In this document: one piece after another, positions 34,404-42,605 of the stretch
Layout: the number at the start of each line of letters is the position of its first letter
How positions within the stretch are numbered: position 1 is the stretch's first letter
From: Paraburkholderia acidipaludis NBRC 101816
Lineage (GTDB): Bacteria; Pseudomonadota; Gammaproteobacteria; Burkholderiales; Burkholderiaceae
Length of the DNA: 64,000 nucleotides
NCBI RefSeq assembly: GCF_000684975.1
Contig: NZ_BAXZ01000003.1
Location: forward strand, 62,001 to 126,000
Reading direction: 5' to 3'
Position numbers and translations under genes: made by a program
The notes under the pieces: generated by a model
Told to the model about the DNA's origin: nothing
The model's database searches: none
Seen by the model: only the letters and a program-made list of their open reading frames with translations

Positions 34404-34724
34404 ATGGCAACTGGCAGTCAGCTCACGCTCTACGCGAGCCGTAGTCTGAAGCACGGTCATCAATCCGCGGTCGACTGGATTCTCGACGCGGCCAAGGCCG
34501 CGGGCGTGCAGGGCGCGACGGTGATGGAGGGCGCCGAGGGCGTCGACGCGCGCGGGCGTTTGCATGCCGCGCGCTTCTTCGAGCTGGCGGACGAGCCGGC
34601 CATGGTCGTGCTCATCGCCGAAGACGCGGTGATCGACGGATTGCTCGCCACGCTCGGCAAGGGCGGCGTGCCGCTCTTCTATACGCGCACGCCGCTCGAA
34701 TTCGGGCACATTGGCGGCGCGTGA
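34404..34724 (+). CDS. DUF190 (PII-like) protein (106 aa)
   Basis: This small cytosolic protein of the DUF190 family has a ferredoxin-like PII fold. Visible blocks are LTLYASRSLKHGHQSAVDWIL, GVQGATVMEGAEGVDARGRLHAARFFELADEPAMVV and GLLATLGKGGVPLFYT. Many family members sit beside fluoride exporter genes (crcB); none lies next to this one. ATG 34404 has AAGAGGAGAC as ribosome binding site. Confidence 0.85.
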   Translation: MATGSQLTLYASRSLKHGHQSAVDWILDAAKAAGVQGATVMEGAEGVDARGRLHAARFFELADEPAMVVLIAEDAVIDGLLATLGKGGVPLFYTRTPLEFGHIGGA

Positions 34725-34953
34725 AGGCCTGCCGGGCGTTCGGCGACAGGCTGGAGCGATGCCGGAACTCCGATGGGACCCTGCCGGAGCCCTGCCGGAA
34801 CCCCTGCGGCACCCACCCGACACGCGAGTTCCAGCCGCATCCCGCAACCCGCTAAACTGTCGGCTATTGATGCGGTGCAGCACGCATCGCCTCGCCGGCA
34901 TTCATTCCGATACGCGATCGGCCGGCGTCGCAGACCCAGGAGCGAGGACGAGG

Positions 34954-35808
34954 ATGGCAATCGAAACAGTAGGGATCGTGGGTGCCGGCACGATGGGCAA
35001 CGGCATCACGCAGGCCGTGGCGGTGGCGGGCCTGAAGGCCGTGATGATCGACGTGACCGACGCGGCGCTCGCCAAGGGCATGGCGACGCTTGCGCACAGC
35101 ATGGAGCGGCTCGTCTCGAAGGGCAAGCTCGATGCGGCGGTGCGCGATGCCGCGCTCGCGCGCGTCGAAACCTCCACCGACTATCAGCGCCTCGCCGCCG
35201 CGGACCTCGTGATCGAGGCCGCCACCGAGAACGCCGAACTCAAGACGCGCATCCTCAAGCAGATCGAAGCGGCCGCGCGCCCGGACGCGATCATCGCGTC
35301 GAACACCTCGTCGATCTCCATCACGGCGCTCGCCACGACGCTGGCCGACCCGTCGCGCTTCATCGGCATGCACTTCTTCAACCCCGTGCCGATGATGCCG
35401 CTCGTCGAGGTGATCCGCGGTCTGCAAACGCGCCCGGAGGTGGCCGAGGACGTGCGGCAGCTCGCGCTGCGCCTCGAAAAGACGCCCATTGCCGTGAAGA
35501 ATGCGCCGGGCTTCGTCGTGAACCGCATCCTCGTGCCGATGATCAACGAAGCGTTCTTCGTGCTCGCGGAAGGCATTGCGAGCCCCGAGGAGATCGACGC
35601 GGGCATGAAGCTCGGCGCGAATCATCCGATCGGGCCGCTCGCGCTGGCGGACCTGATCGGACTCGACGTGTGCCTTTCGGTGATGGACGTGTTCCTGAAG
35701 GACTTCGGCGATTCGAAGTATCGCGCCTGTCCGCTGCTGCGCGAGCTGGTGGCCGCGGGCCATCTGGGCCGCAAGACCGGCCGCGGCGTGTATCAGTACG
35801 ACAAATGA
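34954..35808 (+). CDS. 3-hydroxybutyryl-CoA dehydrogenase (284 aa)
   Basis: This NAD-dependent oxidoreductase converts 3-hydroxybutyryl-CoA to acetoacetyl-CoA. The Rossmann motif is GIVGAGTMGNGITQ near residue 6, and the catalytic His is in GMHFFNPVPMMPLVEVI near residue 138. IASNTSSISIT and the C-domain VKNAPGFVVNRILVPMINEA are present. Length 284 is standard for Hbd/PaaH. ATG 34954 has an AGGACGAGG region upstream. Confidence 0.93.
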   Translation: MAIETVGIVGAGTMGNGITQAVAVAGLKAVMIDVTDAALAKGMATLAHSMERLVSKGKLDAAVRDAALARVETSTDYQRLAAADLVIEAATENAELKTRILKQIEAAARPDAIIASNTSSISITALATTLADPSRFIGMHFFNPVPMMPLVEVIRGLQTRPEVAEDVRQLALRLEKTPIAVKNAPGFVVNRILVPMINEAFFVLAEGIASPEEIDAGMKLGANHPIGPLALADLIGLDVCLSVMDVFLKDFGDSKYRACPLLRELVAAGHLGRKTGRGVYQYDK

Positions 35809-35880
35809 CGGCGTGAAATGACGGCATGAAGCGCGGGGCGCCCCGCGCTGCCTTCGTTGTTCCCTCGGTCTGTCTGCTTT

Positions 35881-36948
35881 TCAGCCCCTCAAGCCCACGC
35901 GGTACTGCGTCACCTGGCGGTAGGTCGAGCCCGGGCGCAGGACCGCGGCCTCGCGTTCGGGCTCGCCCATGTTGATCTGGTTCGGAAAGCCGCCGGCCTC
36001 GAGGCACAGGCCCGCGTGGCGCACGCAGGCCGCGCCGTGGCGGCCGGGCGTCCCCTCCAGATAGTTTCCCGTGTAGCACTGCAGCCCGCACTGGTCGGTC
36101 GCGACGAAAAGTTCGCGCCCGCTCGCGGGTTCGTAGACGCTCGCCACGGCGCGCAGCGCCGCTTGACTTCCGGGCTTATGCAGCCGGTAGCAATGATCGA
36201 AGCCGCCCGCCCGCGCAAGCTGCGCGTGCGGCCAGTCGAGCCGCGCTCCCAGCGGCGCGCCGTGGCGAAAATCGAACGCGCTGCCCGAGACATCCGCGAT
36301 GCCGAGCGGAATCATCTGCGGATCGACTTCCAGGTATGCGTCGGCGTCGATGGTGAGAACGTGGCCGCGGATATCGGAGCCGGGTTCCCCCGAAAGATTG
36401 AAGTAGGGATGGCTCGTGAGATTGAGCGGCGTCGGCGCGTCGGTCTGTGCTTCGTACTCCAGCGTGAGGGTGCCGTCGTCGTCGAGCGTATAGCGCACCT
36501 CCACGCTCACGTTGCCCGGAAATCCCGCGTCGCCCTCGGGCGAGTCGAGCCGCAGCGTGAGCGCCCCGTGGTCGTCCACGACCTCCCACATCGCTCGATG
36601 AAAACCTTGCGCGCCCCCGTGCAGCAGATTGCCGTTTTCGTTGCGGTCGAGCGTGTAGTCGACGCCGTCGAGCGTGAAGCGCGCGCCGCCGATGCGGTTC
36701 GCCCAGCGGCCGACCAGGGCGCCCATGTAGGTGCTGGCCGTGTAGTAGGCCGCGGGCGTGTCGTGGCCGAGCAGGATATCGGCGAGACGCCCGGCGCGGT
36801 CCGGCGCGAACCATGAAACGAGGGTCGCGCCCAGATCGCTGATGGTGACTTTCATGCCCTGCGCGTTGCGCAGCGTGTAGAGCCGGACGGGGTCGCCGCC
36901 GGGCAGGGTGCCCCAGGATTCGGAAGGCAGATGGGCGAGGCTGTTCAT
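35881..36948 (-). CDS. galM: Aldose 1-epimerase (355 aa)
   Basis: This mutarotase interconverts alpha and beta anomers of aldoses and here probably serves xylose. It has GALVGRWANRIGGARFTLDG near residue 77, NENGNLLHGG and SHPYFNLSGE with two catalytic His, and LCLEAGGFPNQINM with the catalytic Glu. Length 355 is typical. ATG 36948 is used. It follows xylR on the same strand with a 56-base gap, so both may form one transcript that diverges from the xylose operon. Confidence 0.92.
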   Translation of the reverse strand: MNSLAHLPSESWGTLPGGDPVRLYTLRNAQGMKVTISDLGATLVSWFAPDRAGRLADILLGHDTPAAYYTASTYMGALVGRWANRIGGARFTLDGVDYTLDRNENGNLLHGGAQGFHRAMWEVVDDHGALTLRLDSPEGDAGFPGNVSVEVRYTLDDDGTLTLEYEAQTDAPTPLNLTSHPYFNLSGEPGSDIRGHVLTIDADAYLEVDPQMIPLGIADVSGSAFDFRHGAPLGARLDWPHAQLARAGGFDHCYRLHKPGSQAALRAVASVYEPASGRELFVATDQCGLQCYTGNYLEGTPGRHGAACVRHAGLCLEAGGFPNQINMGEPEREAAVLRPGSTYRQVTQYRVGLRG

Positions 36949-37004
36949 GAGGCGCGGTTCGGTTGAATTTTCATGGGTGGCCGGGGCCTGAGCGGGCGCG
37001 GGCG

Positions 37005-38216
37005 TCAGGTTCGGGGCTGTGCGGCAGGCGCGGGCGCGGCACTGTCCTGGTACTCGCGCGGCGTGCAGCCCAGCTCGCGTTTGAAGACGGCATACATGTA
37101 CTGCAGCGACGTGAATCCGCAGCGGATGGCCACTTCGGCGCTCGACGCGTCGCGGCTCGCGAGCATGGCCTTCGCGGCGTCGAGCTTGTGGCGCAGGATT
37201 TCCTGATGCACGGTGCACTGGCGCTCGCGCCGGAAATACTCTTCCAGCGAGGAGCGCGAGATGCCGACATAGTCCGCCACCTGCTCGGTCTTGATGCCCT
37301 GGCACGCGTACTGGCGGATGAAGTGGCGCGCGCGCATGACGTGCGGGCTCGAGAGCGGCTCGTGCTTCGTCGATTCGAGCACGTTGATGCCGACCGGCGG
37401 CACCAGAATGCGCCGCCCCGGAAAGCGCGCGCCGCGCAGCATCTGATGCAGCAGGTGGGCGGCGGTCTTGCCCATTTCTCCCGTGCCCTGGATCACCGAC
37501 GACAGCGGAATGCGCGTGAGCGTGCGCGTGAGCGGATCGTTGTCGATGCCGAGAATCGCAACCTGCTCGGGCACGGCGATACCGTGAATCAGGCAGGCCT
37601 GGAGCAGATGGCGTGCCCGCGCGTCGGTCACGGCGATGATGCCGACCGGTTTCGGCAGGCTGTGCAGCCAGACGCTCAACTGCTCGATGGCCTGGTTCCA
37701 CGAAGGGGCGCTCGTCGCGAGTCCGCGGTAGACGGGCGCGTCGAGCCCTTCGTCGTGCGCGAGCTTCTGGAAGGCGAGCTCGCGCTGCTGGGCCCAGCGG
37801 TTTTCCTCGGCCTCGGGCAGGCTGTACATCGCGAGATGCGGCAGCCCCGCGCCGATCAGGTGGGTCCACGCGAGCGAGACGAGCTTGGCGTTGTCGGTGG
37901 CGATGTAGGGGACGTCGGGCGGGTACTGCGCGGCGTCCTCGAACGACGAGCCCACCGCGACCACGGGCAGCCGGCAGCCGGCGAGCGCGTCGGCCACGGC
38001 GGGGTCGTCGAAGTCGGCGATGATGCCGTCGCCGTCGAAACGCTCGATGCCCACGAGGCGGCAGCGGAAGTCCTCCTCCAGAAAGAGATCCCACGCCACG
38101 CGCGTGGAGCTCAGATATTGGCCGATCCCCGCGATGATCTCGCGGTCATAGACCTTGTTCGCGTTGAACAGCAGCGCGATGCGGTGCGACGTCTGGGAAG
38201 CGGAAGGGCGGCTCAT
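37005..38216 (-). CDS. xylR: Xylose operon regulator XylR (403 aa)
   Basis: This is a hybrid regulator of the E. coli XylR kind. A periplasmic-binding/LacI-like sugar-binding domain (residues 10-290, IALLFNANKVYDREIIAGI at its start) is followed by an AraC-type double helix-turn-helix (ACQGIKTEQVADYVGISRSSL, then GCTPREYQDS). E. coli XylR has 392 residues and activates xylAB and xylFGHR with D-xylose. Divergent position from xylA with a 231-bp gap supports the same role. Confidence 0.93.
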   Translation of the reverse strand: MSRPSASQTSHRIALLFNANKVYDREIIAGIGQYLSSTRVAWDLFLEEDFRCRLVGIERFDGDGIIADFDDPAVADALAGCRLPVVAVGSSFEDAAQYPPDVPYIATDNAKLVSLAWTHLIGAGLPHLAMYSLPEAEENRWAQQRELAFQKLAHDEGLDAPVYRGLATSAPSWNQAIEQLSVWLHSLPKPVGIIAVTDARARHLLQACLIHGIAVPEQVAILGIDNDPLTRTLTRIPLSSVIQGTGEMGKTAAHLLHQMLRGARFPGRRILVPPVGINVLESTKHEPLSSPHVMRARHFIRQYACQGIKTEQVADYVGISRSSLEEYFRRERQCTVHQEILRHKLDAAKAMLASRDASSAEVAIRCGFTSLQYMYAVFKRELGCTPREYQDSAAPAPAAQPRT

Positions 38217-38352
38217 GGGGGCGCGAAGGGCTGGCGGCGCGGGGCGTCTCGTCCGTTGTCTCGTGTTTTAAGCGTGCGGCTATTTTAGGCCGACATCGCG
38301 TCCGGCGTGCAGGGAGCGAGGTCCGGCCGGCAGGAAACATTATCGGTATCCC

Positions 38353-38368
38353 GCAATTTCGCAATTGC
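38353..38368. promoter_or_regulatory. Candidate XylR operator, palindrome GCAATTTCGCAATTGC
   Basis: A 16-base inverted repeat (GCAATT-TCGC-AATTGC) lies in the xylR-xylA divergent gap, 80 bases upstream of the xylA start. It is the only clear palindrome in the gap, so it is a natural candidate for XylR binding. It is inferred from position and symmetry only. Confidence 0.45.
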
Positions 38369-38447
38369 CGCTCATCGCGCGCGGCGGGCAGTATGGCGTC
38401 ACACAGCAAGGCGCGCACCGCTGCGCCGCAACATGACTGGAGACACC

Positions 38448-39770
38448 ATGTCGTATTTCGAATCCATTCCCGCGCTCCGCTACGAGGGGCCGCAGTCCGA
38501 CAACCCGCTCGCTTTCCATCACTACGACCGCACGAAGAAGGTGCTCGGCAAGACGATGGAAGAGCATCTGCGCATTGCGGTGTGCTACTGGCATACGTTC
38601 GTGTGGCCCGGCAACGACATCTTCGGCCAGGGCTCGTTCCACCGGCCGTGGCACCAGCCCGGCGACGCCATGGAGCGCGCGCGCCAGAAGGCCGACGCCG
38701 CTTTCGAATTCTTCTCGAAGCTCGGCACGCCGTTCTACACGTTCCACGACACCGACGTCGCGCCCGAAGGCAAGGACCTGAAGGACTACACAGAAAACTT
38801 CTCCCGCATGGTGGACTACCTCGGCGAGCGCCAGCAGGCGAGCGGTGTGAAGCTGCTATGGGGCACGGCGAACCTCTTTTCGAATCCGCGCTATGCGGCG
38901 GGTGCGGCGACCAACCCGAATCCCGAGGTGTTTGCCTACGCGGCGACCCAGGTGTGCCACGCGCTCGACGCCACGCGCAAGCTGGGCGGCGAGAACTATG
39001 TGCTGTGGGGCGGCCGCGAAGGCTACGAAACGCTGCTCAACACCGACCTCGTGCGCGAGCGCGAGCAGTTCGCCCGCTTCCTTTCGATGGTCGTGGAGCA
39101 CAAGCACCGCACGGGCTTTACGGGCACGCTGCTGATCGAGCCGAAGCCGCAGGAGCCCACCAAGCATCAGTACGACTACGATGTCGCGACGGTGCACGGC
39201 TTCCTGACGCAATACGGTCTGCAGAACGAAATTCGCGTGAACATCGAGGCGAATCATGCCACGCTCGCGGGCCATTCGTTCCACCATGAAATCGCGTCGG
39301 CGTATGCGCTCGGCGTGTTCGGCAGCGTCGACGCCAATCGCGGCGACCCGCAAAACGGCTGGGATACCGACCAGTTCCCGAACAGCGTGGAAGAACTCAC
39401 GCTCGCGTTCTATGAAATCCTGTGCCACGGCGGCTTCACGACCGGCGGCATGAACTTCGACGCCAAGGTGCGGCGTCAGAGCGTGGACCCCGAAGACCTG
39501 TTTTACGGCCACGCCGGGGCGATCGACGTGCTGGCGATCGCACTCGAGCGCGCCGCCGTGCTGGTCGAGAACGAACGCCTCGATCAGTTGCGCAAGCAAC
39601 GTTACGCGGGCTGGGACACGGAGTTCGGCCGCAAGATCCTGGCCGGCGGTTACTCGCTGTCTTCGCTCGCCGCGGACGCCGTCGCGCACGGCACGAATCC
39701 TCATCATGTGAGCGGCCAGCAGGAGCGGCTCGAGAACATCGTCAACCAGGCGATCTACGGGCAGCGCTGA
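38448..39770 (+). CDS. xylA: Xylose isomerase (440 aa)
   Basis: This enzyme converts D-xylose to D-xylulose and needs two divalent metals. Motifs are FYTFHDTDVAPEG (catalytic His-Asp, near residue 101), LLIEPKPQEPTKHQYDYD with metal-binding Glu and Lys, EANHATLAGHSFHHE and the NFDAKVRRQS segment. Length 440 equals E. coli XylA. ATG 38448 has GGAGACACC upstream. It is first in the xylA-xylB-xylF-xylG-xylH order. Confidence 0.97.
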   Translation: MSYFESIPALRYEGPQSDNPLAFHHYDRTKKVLGKTMEEHLRIAVCYWHTFVWPGNDIFGQGSFHRPWHQPGDAMERARQKADAAFEFFSKLGTPFYTFHDTDVAPEGKDLKDYTENFSRMVDYLGERQQASGVKLLWGTANLFSNPRYAAGAATNPNPEVFAYAATQVCHALDATRKLGGENYVLWGGREGYETLLNTDLVREREQFARFLSMVVEHKHRTGFTGTLLIEPKPQEPTKHQYDYDVATVHGFLTQYGLQNEIRVNIEANHATLAGHSFHHEIASAYALGVFGSVDANRGDPQNGWDTDQFPNSVEELTLAFYEILCHGGFTTGGMNFDAKVRRQSVDPEDLFYGHAGAIDVLAIALERAAVLVENERLDQLRKQRYAGWDTEFGRKILAGGYSLSSLAADAVAHGTNPHHVSGQQERLENIVNQAIYGQR

Positions 39771-39834
39771 GCCTCCGCGCACGCCTTGCCGCCACGGCAG
39801 GGCGTGCGGGTGCGCGACAAAGAAGGATGGAGAC

Positions 39835-41325
39835 ATGTTCATCGGAATCGACCTCGGCACGTCCGGCGTGAAGGCCGTGCTGCTGGATCGCGCGGGCGAC
39901 GTGCGCGGCAGCGCGAGCGCGCCGCTCACGGCGAGCCGCCCGCAGCCGCGCTGGTCCGAGCAGGCGCCGCAGGACTGGTGGCAGGCCGCGCGGTCGGCGC
40001 TGCGCGCGCTGATTGCCGAAGCGGCGGGCGCGGGTATCGCGGCCGCGAGCATCGAGGCGATCGGCCTCACGGGCCAGATGCACGGCGCCACGCTGCTCGA
40101 TGCGAACGGCGCAGTGCTGCGCCCGGCCATTCTCTGGAACGACGGTCGTTCGGATGTCGAATGTATCGAGCTCGAGCATGCGGTTCCCGAACTGCATGCC
40201 GTGGCGGGCAATCTGGCGATGCCGGGTTTCACGGCCCCCAAGCTGCTGTGGGTGCGCAAGCACGAGCCCGAGGTGTTCGCACGCATTGCCCACGTGCTGC
40301 TCCCGAAGGACTACCTGCGCTATCTGCTGACGGGCGAGTTTGCCACCGACGCTTCGGACGCCGCAGGAACCCTCTGGCTCGACATTGCGAAGCGCGACTA
40401 TGGCGATGCCTTGCTCGCCGCCTGCGGGCTGACGCGCGAGCAGATGCCGCGCGTTTTCGAAGGCAACCAGATCACGGGTACGCTGCGCCCTGAACTGGCG
40501 CGCGAGTTCGGCCTGCGCGAAGTGCCGGTGGTGGCGGGCGGCGGCGACAACGCGGCGGGCGCGGTCGGCGTGGGCATCGTGCGTCCCGGCGACGCCATGC
40601 TCTCGCTCGGCACCTCGGGTGTGTATTTCGCGGTGTCGGACGGCTTTCGCGCCAATCCCGATTCGGCCGTGCACAGCTTCTGCCATGCACTGCCGCACAC
40701 CTGGCATCTGATGTCGGTGATGCTGAACGCGGCCAGTTGCCTCGACTTCACGGCCCAGTTGACGGGCTACGAGAACGTGGCGGCCCTGCTCGCCGATGCC
40801 GAGGCGCATGCGAACCCGCAGACCGACGCGCGCCGCCCGTGGTTCCTGCCGTATCTGAGCGGCGAGCGCACGCCGCACAACAACGTCAACGCCAAGGGCG
40901 TGTTCTACGGCATGACGCCGCAGACTACGCGCGCGGATCTCGCGAACGCGACGCTCGAAGGCGTGGGCTTCGCACTGCTCGACGGCATGGATGCGCTGCA
41001 TGCCGCGGGTCTCGTGCCGGACTCGGTCACGGTGATCGGCGGCGGCTCGCGCAGCGCGTGGTGGACGCAGATGCTCGCCGATATCAGCGGGCGCGCGCTC
41101 ACGCTGCGCGCGGGCGGCGAAGTCGGCCCCGCGCTGGGCGCGGCGCGCCTCGCGCATCTCGCGCTCGAACCCGGCGCCGTACTCGCCGACGTCTGCCCGC
41201 AACCGCCCGTGATTGCCGTGCGCGAGCCCGACGCCGCTCGCCACGCGTGGTATCGCGAAGCGCGCCGGCCCACTTTCGGCGCGCTCTATCGCGCACTCGA
41301 ACCGGTTTTTGCAACCGGCGCCTGA
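39835..41325 (+). CDS. xylB: Xylulokinase (496 aa)
   Basis: This FGGY-family kinase phosphorylates D-xylulose to xylulose-5-phosphate, which enters the pentose phosphate pathway. The ATP-binding phosphate-1 motif GIDLGTSGVKAVLLD opens the protein, with SIEAIGLTGQMHGATLLD and the C-terminal adenosine motif VIGGGSRSAWWTQMLAD. Length 496 is typical. It follows xylA by 64 bp with a GAAGGATGGAG site. Confidence 0.96.
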   Translation: MFIGIDLGTSGVKAVLLDRAGDVRGSASAPLTASRPQPRWSEQAPQDWWQAARSALRALIAEAAGAGIAAASIEAIGLTGQMHGATLLDANGAVLRPAILWNDGRSDVECIELEHAVPELHAVAGNLAMPGFTAPKLLWVRKHEPEVFARIAHVLLPKDYLRYLLTGEFATDASDAAGTLWLDIAKRDYGDALLAACGLTREQMPRVFEGNQITGTLRPELAREFGLREVPVVAGGGDNAAGAVGVGIVRPGDAMLSLGTSGVYFAVSDGFRANPDSAVHSFCHALPHTWHLMSVMLNAASCLDFTAQLTGYENVAALLADAEAHANPQTDARRPWFLPYLSGERTPHNNVNAKGVFYGMTPQTTRADLANATLEGVGFALLDGMDALHAAGLVPDSVTVIGGGSRSAWWTQMLADISGRALTLRAGGEVGPALGAARLAHLALEPGAVLADVCPQPPVIAVREPDAARHAWYREARRPTFGALYRALEPVFATGA

Positions 41326-41503
41326 TTCATCCCGCGCCGGTGACGCAAAAAGAACGCGCGGCCAAAGCAGCCGCGCATGCCTGGCAGTCCTGTGGTTATG
41401 CCGAAGCGCCGCATTGTGCCGACGCGGGCGTCCAACCACCATAGCCGTGCTGTTTCCGCGCATTGCGCGGGGATGGCCTTCGACCATCAAGAGGAGTGGA
41501 GAC

Positions 41504-42532
41504 ATGAAATTCGCCAAACGCCGTTCGGTTCTGGGTTCGCTGGTATGCGGGGCCGTGCTCGCGAGCCTGTCGCTGGCGGCGCCGCTTGCGCACGCAAGCA
41601 AGGATCATCCTGAGATCGGCTTCTGTATCGACGACCTGCGCGTCGAGCGCTGGTCGCGCGATCGCGACTACTTCGTCGCGGCCGCGGAAAAGATGGGTGC
41701 GAAGGTGTCGGTGCAGTCGGCCGACGCCAGCGAGGAGCGCCAGATCTCGCAGATCGAAAACCTGATTTCGCGCGGCGTCGACGTGATCGTGATCGTGCCG
41801 TTCAATTCGAAGACGCTCGGCAACGTGGTGGCCGAGGCGAAGAAGGCCGGCATCAAGGTCATCTCGTATGACCGCCTGATTCTGGATGCCGACATCGACG
41901 CCTACATTTCATTTGACAATGAAAAGGTAGGAGAACTACAGGCTCAGGGCGTCTATAACGTGAAGCCGAAGGGCAATTACTTCCTGCTGGGCGGCGCGCC
42001 GACCGACAACAACGCGAAGATGCTGCGCGCAGGCCAGTTGAAGGTGCTCCAGCCCGCCATCGACCGCGGCGACATCAAGGTGGTCGGCCAGCAGTGGGTG
42101 CCGGAATGGAGCGCCTCGACCGCGCTCAGCATCATGGAAGACGCGCTCACGGCGAACAACAACAAGATCGATGCGGTCGTGGCCTCGAACGACGGCACGG
42201 CGGGCGGCGCGATCCAGGCGCTCGCCGCGCAGCATCTGGCGGGCAAGGTGCCGGTATCGGGCCAGGACGCCGATCTCGCAGCGGTTCGCCGCGTGATCGC
42301 CGGCACGCAGACGATGACGGTCTACAAGCCGCTCAAGCTGATCGCAGGCGAGGCCGCGAAGCTTGCCGTCGAACTCGCAAAGGGCGAGCAGCCCGCTTAC
42401 AACGCCCAGTACGACAACGGCAAGAAGAAGGTCGATACGGTCCTGCTGCAGCCGACGCTGCTCACGAAGAGCAATGTGGACATCGTGGTCAAGGACGGCT
42501 TCTATACGCAGCAACAACTGGCCAGCCAGTAA
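41504..42532 (+). CDS. xylF: D-xylose ABC transporter substrate-binding protein (342 aa)
   Basis: This is a periplasmic xylose-binding protein. A signal peptide covers residues 1-29 (VLASLSLAAPLAHA then SKDHPEIGF). The binding fold has DVIVIVPFNSKTLGNVVAEA, IKVISYDRLILDADIDAYIS and VVASNDGTAGGAIQAL, which are XylF type. ATG 41504 with GAGGAGTGGAGAC. Flanking hairpins lie before and after the gene (see findings), likely to adjust its expression relative to the permease. Confidence 0.96.
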   Translation: MKFAKRRSVLGSLVCGAVLASLSLAAPLAHASKDHPEIGFCIDDLRVERWSRDRDYFVAAAEKMGAKVSVQSADASEERQISQIENLISRGVDVIVIVPFNSKTLGNVVAEAKKAGIKVISYDRLILDADIDAYISFDNEKVGELQAQGVYNVKPKGNYFLLGGAPTDNNAKMLRAGQLKVLQPAIDRGDIKVVGQQWVPEWSASTALSIMEDALTANNNKIDAVVASNDGTAGGAIQALAAQHLAGKVPVSGQDADLAAVRRVIAGTQTMTVYKPLKLIAGEAAKLAVELAKGEQPAYNAQYDNGKKKVDTVLLQPTLLTKSNVDIVVKDGFYTQQQLASQ

Positions 42533-42540
42533 CGGCAGCC

Positions 42541-42583
42541 GGCCCGCGCGCCTGCCGCCACGGCGGCGGCAGGCGCGCGGGCC
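42541..42583 (+). promoter_or_regulatory. 19-bp mRNA hairpin between xylF and xylG
   Basis: A perfect 19-bp inverted repeat (42541-42559 with 42565-42583) has a 5-base loop ACGGC and a very GC-rich stem, and it is not followed by a T tract. It cannot act as a typical intrinsic terminator. It fits a 3' stabiliser of the xylF message that allows more binding protein than membrane parts, as seen for malE in E. coli. Confidence 0.8.
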
Positions 42584-42605
42584 CTAGCAGCGAGGCGTAA
42601 ACCGT

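Noticed and set aside
34740..34810. Imperfect repeats of CTGCCGGA between the DUF190 and dehydrogenase genes
   Set aside because: Few copies, variable, no pairing or known family; likely random GC-rich repetition.
35881..38094. A 737-codon frame joining galM to sequence within xylR
   Set aside because: The part beyond 36948 is antisense or off-frame to xylR and has no family features; galM has its own ATG.
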